Source: Isohypsibius dastychi (taxonomy: Eukaryota; Tardigrada; Eutardigrada; Parachela; Isohypsibiidae). Taken from it: a stretch of DNA of 12,368 nt. Where the stretch lies: the NCBI GenBank assembly GCA_034696485.1, contig JAQIWT010001116.1:1-12368 (forward strand). Reading direction: 5' to 3'. Of this stretch, positions 1 through 8,600 are shown in pieces. The position numbers and the translations under genes are program-made. The notes under the pieces are model-generated. The model had not been told where the DNA came from. It saw nothing but the letters and a program-made list of their open reading frames with translations, and did not search any database. The stretch's first letter is position 1, and each line of letters opens with the position of its first letter.

Positions 1-604
1 ACATAGATACGAGAATACGTGCTTCAAAAAAAGCGTGGTCGGTGTTTTCGGTCCGTGTACAAGTCAAGCCACACATGCCAAAAGGAACCCGCATACATCG
101 GTTTCACTTGGATTTTGAATTGTTCTCTTAATTCGGAACTGTACCGAATCGAAAATGCAAAAGCACTAGCCCCGGTGAATTTTTTCTAGTTTTTTAATTT
201 TTTCTAGTTTTTTATGGTATTTGTTTCGGAACATTTTGGTGCGAACTGACAGAGGAATTGAATATATGCGCTTGATCCTTAAACCTCGGCTATATCCAAG
301 CCATTGCCCGGGAGGGGATAAAGACAACACGTTGCTACTTGGACACAACCTTCCGCAAAAATACCCTCTCAGTTTGCTTTGATCAAATGTCCCGATGGAA
401 CATTTGCCAGTCATGTGTGTACGTGATGCACCCTTGTTTTTGACCAACATTATTTCTCTGGCCTGATTCAGTGCCCTCCGTAAATTTAAACCTTCACCGG
501 AAACCAGGTCCCATTTCTTGAAAAGTGATTTACCAACAAGCAGGGCAATCTTCTCATTGTGTTGCCGTCCGCACCCAACCGATTTGTTCAAAGAGGGACT
601 ATAA
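1..604. other. No convincing gene; short AT-rich tandem repeat
   Basis: I see no supportable gene here. A minus-strand open frame covers most of 166-702, but it shows no motif, no splice logic and no biased composition, so I treat it as chance. Near 181-214 a unit reading tttttctagtttttt occurs twice about 18 bases apart, a small AT-rich tandem repeat. Plus-strand coding-like peptide only becomes plausible after the TAA at 602-604. Confidence 0.4.
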
Positions 605-1014
605 TACAAGAAAGTCTTAAACCAGCTGAACAACAGTTTTGAAAAACGTTTCGATCCGCCGCTACGTCCTCCAGTTCTCGATTGTGACCCGAATGCCGGC
701 AATCTGCAACAATGAAATTACAAGCTGTTTACAAAACTTGATGAGAACACGGCCCGCTTCATGGCCCAGCAATATGTGCCACAGCCATTTCGAAAACGAA
801 TTCATCGTAAACTCGATAAAAAGTTCGGCCCGAACTTCTTGCCGCTTATCACATCATCGCGGTGACTGAAAAGCAAATTGACGTGCTAGAGAAGACCGTC
901 TTCAAAGTGAAATATCTCGGATTCTTACATGATAATCTAACCGTTATGCATTACTCGGTCTGTATGAGTATGATAAGTATAAGTATGACTTCCAAACATA
1001 TCAAAAGAAATTAG
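605..1014 (+). pseudogene. Possible decayed coding segment, unidentified
   Basis: Directly visible: after a TAA at 602-604, one plus frame is open from 605, is broken by a TGA at 713-715, and resumes to a TGA at 863-865. The peptide is protein-like (pieces such as EKRFDPPLRPPVLDC and RKRIHRKLDKKFGPNFLPLI). Just before the second stop another frame (IIAVTEKQIDVLEKTVF) takes over and runs to a TAG at 1012-1014. This alternation of plausible peptides with stops and a frame change is what a decayed gene looks like. I do not recognise the family. The KLDKKFGPNF stretch superficially recalls dynein light chains, but the core of that family is missing. It may also be chance. Confidence 0.3.
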
Positions 1015-1487
1015 GTGAAAACTGTCATTCAGATTGTCGCAGAGTCTATCGGCAGACGGTCATGAGTTATTATTACGTTGAGGATCAGCTGAAAAGTATC
1101 AGCTGGTTCAATCCGGTCAACAGGAGTGAAGACACACAGAAGCCCGGTTCAGTTGACCAGCATCAAAGCAACGTTGAGGCAGTCACGAGGTTCCCAGACG
1201 AATCAGACCGTAGTATGCAGAAAACAAAGACAAAGGTTCCAAGGGTCGGCAAAGCCTTGGATGATCAGCATTGAAGGCCGAATCTCTTTGTGAAAAACCT
1301 GCCGAATGGTCAGTTCGTATCCCATACAGTCTTCAAGCGCTCAAAGTTTCGCGACGTTCCATTTATATTCGAAATGCACTTTGCACCGTTCACTCCTATT
1401 CTTGTAGTCGTGTGGGGGGGGGGGGGGAATAGTTTGATGGTGTTTTACGCTCAACAAAGCAGAGCAGTGTTTTGGGCAATCAGGTGA
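950..1487 (+). pseudogene. Possible decayed open frame, interrupted by one stop
   Basis: One plus frame stays open from about 930 to the TGA at 1272-1274 and continues in the same frame to a TGA at 1485-1487. The first part is rich in Tyr, Lys and Asp (LYEYDKYKYDFQTYQKKLGE); the second includes VFKRSKFRDVPFIFEMHFAPF. A 14-base G run interrupts the end of the frame. No domain is recognisable. A broken exon is possible, but an accidental open frame cannot be excluded. Confidence 0.2.
1414..1427 (+). repeat. G14 homopolymer tract
   Basis: Fourteen consecutive G residues. Long G/C tracts occur in nematode genomes and are known to be deletion-prone when the FANCJ-type helicase DOG-1 is absent. 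The length may also be mis-called in the assembly. Confidence 0.9.
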
Positions 1488-1797
1488 TGAAACATGCTTA
1501 CAAACTTCAAGGAGTGGTAGAATACCTCAGGCCCCACCCCCTGCTATTTGTGGTCCGAAACAATGTATAAGTGGTTTAAAATTACTTTCTCCATAATTCC
1601 CTGGGAAAGATAGCCCCGCCGCCCAATACCAGACCAATGGGGACGCGATCTGGTTTTCCAGGGGATTTTTGCAAAAAGTGTATGGGGTCGTTTGTCGTGA
1701 GGTCGGTTGAAGCTGTGATCGAGCGTGAAACACGATTGAGTAAAAACGCAGTCTCTTCTAGTTCATCAGGATGTGCAACAGCTGTTTTTTCTTGCAG

Positions 1798-3689
1798 GAT
1801 TCACATTTAGAACCAGGTTTGCCACAGCAAGTGAGGATGGACTAGTGGAAACTGATGACGGTCAGATATTCGACAAACATCTAGAATCAACTCTGCCGGT
1901 AAAATTCAAAGATCTTCTGTACGAACATCTGTAAAAAGCTGCCAGCCCCACCACTTCTACCAGCTCTCCGGAAAACAAGCTTATCCAACGGCGATAGGTC
2001 AACTATCCATTAAAGCATTCAGTAAGGCATAATCTTCAACACCTAACTTATCATTGTTACACCGACTGAGTCAAAACTAATCAAAACTCCTCGAAAGTGC
2101 GGTTGTCTTTTAGTACCGTTTTTCAGCCCACCCGCCGCTCGACAAAGATATAATCGGTCCGGACGAAGATCCGGTGCCAATCACTGCAGAAGAACATAGC
2201 GAAATCGACTGTAGATACCCATCTGTGCATTCTGACAGCTACTGGCGCCAGCTAGCGCGAGAATGGGCTATATGTCATGGATTCCTCAAGCTTCTGGAGA
2301 AACTCGAAAAAGACCCGCCACCACTCGCGGTCATCGACATGCTGGCAGATTCCCGCGGAACATAGCGTCTCAAAGGCATTCTCGCAGCAATCCAGCCAGA
2401 ACGACCAATCATCAGCAGAAAACAGGGTCACTACCTGTTGATCATAAAAGTCAAGAAACAAATCGAGGATTGGTTAAGTTCAATAATCGTTTTCTCATTT
2501 CCATTTCTCAATATTTTCAAATGGGACAGAGCGTTTTCTGAACTGATGCGTGTCATCGAGGTCATCGCCAATTCAGAGCCCTACCGCCCAATAGGGGAGG
2601 CTGCCACCATCACGAAAGAAACGGGTTCCCGAGCTGGTTAACCAATTGCAAACAATGTTGTCACCACAGCTGGTCACGAACAGATGGGTGGCTTGTCAGC
2701 TGCTGCCTCAAGCTTGCTTTTTCGAACCGGCAATCACCAAAGAAATTTTCGTACAGCTATTTGAATGCTCGGTGCTTCGCGCACAGCAGGACCAGCTTGT
2801 TGAAGTCCTAACTCTCCTCCCGCAGGACACACCGCTGCTTGTTGACCAGATTTGTAGCATGCTGAATTCTGGCAGCTACTGAGAGCGGAAACTAGCATGC
2901 CGCATTGCTGCAGTGTTTGTGAACCAGAATGCACCAGAATGTTAAATACGCGGAGCAAGTCAAGGATAACATGCTACGTGTAGCTTTTGATGACGTCTTT
3001 GAAATTGTGCGGGCGGGAGCGCCCAGCGGGATAGTGCAAAACGATTCTGAGTCTTCTCTTTGTCACTTCTATCACGATCTGTTTAAAACAAACCTGAAGA
3101 ATTTTACCGCAAAACTGGTCTGCTGGAGAAGCTGGCAAAGCACGGGTTCGCTGCACCCGGTGTTTCTAAATGTTCCTCGAATATCTGGATGATCCACACT
3201 TCAATATCAGAGTGATGGCACTCGAGCTGATTTCGAAGCTTATCGTGAAAGATCCATCGGCATTTCTGAAATGTATGCAAATGGTGACCAAAGACCAAAG
3301 TGTGCAAGTCCGACTCGTGGCCTTGAGAAGTAAATGAGCCAGTGTGGTCATACACCCCGTTGACAGGTTTTTTTTTGTTGGCAGCCTTGCACTATTTTGA
3401 GCAGTATGAGATGTTCCTCCCAGTGATCATTCAGTGCTATTTCCACGTCATCGAATCTGACAGCAACGATCACGTACGGATAGAGGCTGCTGATCTCTGG
3501 TCGGGAAGGCCAGACCTGACCCATCTCGGATCGCTGTATAATCTCCTGAGTAGATTGAACGATAACGAACAGCAATCAACTTTAAAGGAGTAAGCTTCGA
3601 CAACCTTTTATCTCGTATGTACATGCTGCTTCGCTCCCAGGTACATCACCGGAATATTAGCTAGATTGGCCAAATCTCACCAAAATTAA
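1798..3689 (+). pseudogene. Broken gene for a HEAT/ARM-like helical-repeat protein
   Basis: An intron-containing plus-strand gene carrying several lesions. After an acceptor (tttttcttgcag, ending 1797) a frame reads FATASEDGLVETDDGQIFDK and meets TAA at 1932-1934, yet coding-like peptide continues (KAASPTTSTSSPENKLIQRR). A second exon from 2127 reads PPLDKDIIGPDEDPVPITAE and then WRQLAREWAICHGFLKLLEK; TAG at 2363-2365 interrupts it, and it resumes in frame as RLKGILAAIQPERPIISRK. After a frame change comes RWVACQLLPQACFFEPAITK, with TGA (2880-2882) inside SGSY*ERKLACRIAAVFV. The last part is cleaner: LEYLDDPHFNIRVMALELIS, an intron at 3330-3384, an exon with LHYFEQYEMFLPVIIQCYF, an intron at 3590-3640, and an ending ARLAKSHQN with TAA at 3687-3689. 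The paired amphipathic helices suggest HEAT/ARM repeats, as in large scaffolds or importin-like proteins. I cannot name the family. The many stops indicate a pseudogene, although the 3' end still splices cleanly on paper. Confidence 0.6.
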
Positions 3690-3745
3690 CAATTCAACAG
3701 AGCACAGCCCTGAAAGAACTGGGAGTTAAAACTACAGCATGTTAA

Positions 3746-4072
3746 AACAGATTTGGGACGCGCCCTGATGAGGCACACCTTATCAGAAGCTGCTGTTATG
3801 AATGTGCATCATGGTGCTTGGAGGAACATGCGGCATTTATGAAACGTCGCAGTTTTGCTCGGATCCTAGAGTTTAATGAGAGCAGCAAACGGTTCTCCAT
3901 AAAGAATCATTCGAAAATCGAAACTGTTTTTAACGTATACATCAATAAAACAGGCATCATAGTCAATCTATCCCAATTATCGTTTCATCAACAACTGTCC
4001 AATTTGGTGGTTAGACTCTGCACGAACGAATATCGCTTATTTGCTCACAAGCGAACGTTCTTCACTCGTTAA
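3746..4072 (+). other. Doubtful open frame, Cys-containing start
   Basis: A 109-codon plus frame without stops. It begins with a stretch resembling coding peptide (RPDEAHLIRSCCYECASWC, then LEEHAAFMKRRSFARILEF) and ends in a less distinctive tail at TAA 4070-4072. It lies directly downstream of the HEAT-like pseudogene on the same strand, so it could be another decayed exon of that locus or of a neighbour. There is no good acceptor or donor, no recognised domain, and only a mid-frame ATG. Low confidence. Confidence 0.2.
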
Positions 4073-4940
4073 CTCGGACAGGAAGATCAAATAACGCAAA
4101 ATACCACCACTTTCCGACGAAAACGAACGTTTTCTCCCACTTTCATTTGTTGTACTTAGCTATAAGCCCCGGTTTTTCGTATTTACAGCCTTGCAGAGCA
4201 AGCATTAACGTCACAGTGAATTTCTGGTGATGAAGATCCCTTGTCGAAGGGTTCATATGTTAAACAACTTGTGGTCAGAAGTTTCAGCACTCTGAACGAT
4301 TCTCTGATCAAGTTAATAAGAAAAGAACTTCGAAGAAGCACCACTGACCACAAAAGATAACAACCACAAATTTAAAATCCGAAAGTTATCACCTACGAGT
4401 TAACCAACAACAAAATCTCAAGCGGCAAAGAATGCTTTGCTATGGAAACTCTCGTTTCAAAAAGTGATCAAAGAATAAAAATTGGCATGAACCCTGAGTG
4501 ACTACTCTGATTATTTCGATCAGCATGGAATGCCACGATACCGATCACATTGAAACAATCCAATACGATTCGCTCTTTTGAATTACTGAATAGAACAGGG
4601 AAAACCCTGCAGATCTTCTAACTGCATGAAAGTTTTGGATTTCTGTGTTATGCAAAGGATTTTCTCGTTTATCAAATGTCGGGGTCGGAGGGGGCAACCT
4701 CTCAACAATACCGATTCCTTGTTGAATTTTATAATCGGTTCTGTCCTGCGGTGGTCAGATATTTTTCTGTACAGTTTGAAAGATTTCACAGAACAAAAAC
4801 GTCGAAAAAGCTTGTCCGTTGTTCAGAATTGACTGTTGTTTAGAAATCATAGTCCCCCCCCCCCTTGTAGATACATCAGATATTGAACACAATTTATAAA
4901 CACCGGTTCACTTTTCAGTCAACTACGCGCGTTGTCTATC
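4073..4940. other. Intergenic stretch without a supportable gene
   Basis: AT-rich sequence in which both strands are crowded with stops. The short opposed open frames around 4583-4832 overlap each other antisense and show no splice or motif support. The only distinctive element is the C run at 4854-4864. Confidence 0.5.
4854..4864 (+). repeat. C11 homopolymer tract
   Basis: Eleven consecutive C residues, equivalent to a G tract on the minus strand. With the G14 run at 1414-1427 it is the second long G/C tract in the gene-poor part of the window. Confidence 0.9.
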
Positions 4941-5150
4941 ATAGTCCTGCATAGTTCAGCTTAGTTCCTCATAGTCGGGCATAGTCCTGCCTAGTTCCAC
5001 ATTGTGCTTAGTAGGTCTGCGTAGTTCTCCATCTTCTGCGTAGTTCTCCATAGTCTTGCATAGTTTAGTGTAGTTCCCCATAGTTTGGCATAGTATTGGA
5101 TAGTTCAGCGTTGCGCTGTAAAGTCTGGCGTGGTTCCCCATACTTGGGCA
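4941..5150 (+). repeat. Degenerate minisatellite with a 10-base unit
   Basis: About 21 tandem copies of a 10-base unit, consensus roughly atagttctgc/atagttcccc (examples: atagtcctgc at 4941, atagttcagc at 4951, atagtcgggc at 4971). The register is exact at 10 bases except for one 9-base unit around 5031-5040, after which the phase shifts by one base. The TAGT core is the best conserved part. Because 10 and 3 share no factor, the array stays open in minus frames and creates spurious 77-codon open frames there. Confidence 0.9.
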
Positions 5151-5699
5151 TCCAAATCTCGCTTCGGACACACTCTGTACTTCCACCATGCATCAAAGGC
5201 TTAACATTTTTATGACAAAAAACAAGAGTATCTTCAAATGAACGACAGAGTTTACTGGACATGAGTAGTGAGAAAACAGTATCCCTCCGCGATTGCACGT
5301 GAAAACGTTCTTTTTTGGGAAGTTTAGTTCATTACTATATTTGGGTTTGCATTCGTTTTACTAATAACTTCACGTTTCAGTTGCTCAGCCATCTCATTAT
5401 TGGCCCGGAACGCCTCTCCCCCAAAATCCTGTTCACTTCCACGTATTCTGTTCTTTGTTGGTTATCTCTAAAAAATATGCATCAGATTTAATCATGTTTT
5501 TATTCTGTTAGTTATTTCACGATAACACATACGCTCATATTTATTAATAAACCAATAAACAAAATCAACAAATTTGAATGGCCAGTTTCGCCTCACCCCA
5601 CCCACCCACTCTACCAGCCTCGAAACGTGCACACTGCACAAATTTACTTGCACAGCCGAATTATCAGTTTCTCGTAATCAGCACTTATTTCTCAACTCC
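5151..5699. promoter_or_regulatory. Upstream region of the large + gene
   Basis: There is no gene here. The stretch from about 5480 to 5570 is strongly AT-rich, and a pyrimidine-rich segment (ccccacccacccactctacc) lies near 5587-5612. The frame of the downstream gene is open from about 5574, but it contains no ATG before 5700, so this is probably 5' UTR or promoter. A possible splice-leader acceptor, cgtaatcag, ends near 5680, about 20 bases before the ATG; this is inference. Confidence 0.35.
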
Positions 5700-8600
5700 A
5701 TGGCCTACAAAGATCTGCTAGGTTCGGAAAAATACAAAAAGTGGGAGGATCGAATTTTGTCTACCCCACCAGATTTGAAGGAAAAGCCCAGCCTTAGGAT
5801 TTATGGCCGGGCTTTAAGTTCAATGAAGGATTTACTGATCTACGAAAAAGGTAAGACATTTTCTTTTCTCACCAACCATTTCAGCTCCATTCTCGCATTT
5901 CTCTATCAGAATATCTAGCCCAGAACGTCGGATATCCTCCAAAACCTCTTCCTTTTGAACGAAACCCAACGCCAAGCGACGACGATTCCGATTATTTGCC
6001 ATCACCGAAAATGAAACGTGAGCGTTATTTTTTTGTTCTTCTCACATTGATCTTAACAAATGTCATTCTGATTTAATCTCTCCACACATGTTTTTAAATT
6101 TGTCCTTACCTGTTGCAGCTGCGAAGTCCAAGAAATCCATGCCAAACCATCGCCAATCGACACCACATCCAGATCGGAATACTTCCTTCTCGTCAATGTT
6201 TGGGAATACGTCAATGTCGACGATTCACGAAGGAAGCATACCAAACGGTCTTCCAGCGTCCATTTCCCCACCAAAGCTGCCAGTTCCTCCAGTGAAAGGC
6301 AAGAAGCACCACGCCATCAAGACTATCCAACCTCCAGCGAAGAAACCTCCACGAGCTCAAATGACAACAGCTCCAAAGGCTCGTGTGACCCCCGTCTTCA
6401 TCTCTTCACCTCCAGACGCGGTCTCTATCATCAAAAAGCCAGAAAAAACGTGGAAAAGAGAGAGAACCAACCCCGGATCTCGGTTTGGATGAAGGTGAGT
6501 AAATCCTTGAAAATTCTCGATTTTCTGTCTTCTACGATTTCACCTTATCGGATGACGCTGAAAGTGACTCCGGATCTGATAACCGAGCCACCAATCCAAA
6601 GTCCAAGAAACCGGCCTCGCCTGTGAATATGGGTAAGCAAGCAAAACCAAAATAAACATTTGTAATTTTCGAAAGCATCGACTTATTCTCAACCGGAAGT
6701 GTGTTTTCTCAATGAGCTATAATAATATGCTGCAGACCTTGCTTCATGTTTTGAATTACTCTACGGTTCTGGCAATCATTTTATTTCACATCTAGAATTT
6801 GTATTATCGATTCCAATGTATGCACATAATTCAGCGTTATCAACTTTCCGTTCTAGCTTACCGGAAGTTAATTTTATTTCTCGTTCGCGTATTCATTGAA
6901 TGAAGTTGCCTATCCCTGCTTCACAGTATTTTTCTGTAGCACCAACCAAAGGCAGAGAGGAAAAGGAACCAACCCCTATTCCACCACTTGAAGGAGGTTA
7001 GAAAATTTTGAAAACAAACTCTAAATTTCAATTTCGCACGGTTTTTTCTTATCAGATGACGACGAAGCGGAATCCGGGTCAGGTCATCAAGATGTCCAAG
7101 CAAAGTCCAAGAACCCGCCTGCACCCTCAAATTATGGTGAGTACAGAAAAACAGGTTGTAGTACTGTACCGCTTTTCCTCGAAAATGACCCAGTTCTCAA
7201 CCGGAAGTTTTTTTTTGTGAACCTGCACTCACAGTTTCGACTAGTTATGCTTCATCCTTCTCAAATTTAACATTCGATCTTCAATCAAGCCTTTAAATAG
7301 TCTTAGGGAGTTCAAACAACCTAGTCTACCCAACCTGGCTAACCGATAATTACAGTTTACCGGAAACACAACTTCATTCTTTATTTTCCCAAATTAACAA
7401 ATACACACTTTCTAAATCAGTTTTTTTGCTTACAGCTTCCTCAACCTCATCCACTCCATTTACCAGAAGCCTGAAAGCGGGAAGCAACAGTAAGCCCTTT
7501 TTTCCGTTAACAGATTCATGTATTAATCTCACCCTTGACATGAACCGTTCCAGGCAAACCAGATGCCAACACAGATTCAGAATGGGAAGAAGAAGAAGCA
7601 GAAACTCCAACCGCAAAACCCAGAACCCTCGCGAAGACCAATGAAATCTGGCATGAGGATGTCACCGATCGGCTTCCACCTCGAACGCTCGGCGGTCGCA
7701 GACGCATGCCAAAACGATCCGACCCTAGTGAGTGTTTTCAGGAATTCGCTCTTCTCCTAAAACAACAGGCTTTTATTTCGGACCGGGTTGACAAAATTCC
7801 CCAACCGTATCATCATGTTTTCGACGCCAAAGATGTTCATGTGCCGCATCAACCAAACAGTAGCTTCACCCCAGGAGCCTCATGAAGAAACCGGAAGATC
7901 AATCAGAGGATGAAATCAGTAAGCCCCACCTCTGAATCAAAAAAACATACGATACAATATGATCGTTTAAGGCGAGGACTCTTCTGACGCAGAATCAACG
8001 GCGCCTCCAGATTACGACTTCCGGCCTGTTTACCAACCGACCACTTCTCAAGTGCCACCACTTCCTCTGGACTTGGCGATAGAAATGTTGAAGATTCGGA
8101 ACGAGTATGATGAGTGGGATCAGATGCTCCCGGAAACTGAAACGGAAGAACACGCCACACCGGAAGAGTCAGATAACTTGTACGAAGTCCCATATTATTA
8201 TTCGGATGACAAAGACGACTGTATTCTCAATTATCGTCGCGCCCTCAACAAATTCCGGATCGGTGAGCCATAAACACTAAAATCGATAAAACTGAATTTG
8301 CAATGATTTTATCTCAGTTTTTGATCTCATATTAGAAATATCACTCAAAACCGATAAGATCTAATTTGCATTAGTTTTATCTTAATTTCATACTTGTTTT
8401 CTTCCAGCAACTTTCAAGACCGTTACTCCACATCTCCATTACTTCATGCAGCCCTGGAATCAAGATTATGTCATCCGGAAGACCGACTGGGACCACGTTG
8501 ATGAACTGGCTGCATCCTTCAAGCGGAGTCCGGAAGACTTTGGCGTTATCGTATTCATAGAGCCAAATGAAGCTCGTCAGTTCTGGAAAATGCGATCAAA

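Noticed and set aside
166-702. 178-codon minus-strand open frame
   Set aside because: No motif, no splice sites, poly-Lys tail from AT-rich repeat, and it opposes a better plus-strand peptide; treated as chance.
740-850. Dynein light chain fragment
   Set aside because: Only a short basic stretch resembles the family; the conserved core is absent.
4941-5298. CRISPR-like array or minus-strand genes over the repeat
   Set aside because: Units are 10 bases with no spacers, and the open frames are a by-product of the minisatellite.
5574-5699. In-frame N-terminal extension of the large gene
   Set aside because: It contains no ATG; the open frame begins only at a TTG, and the first ATG is at 5700.
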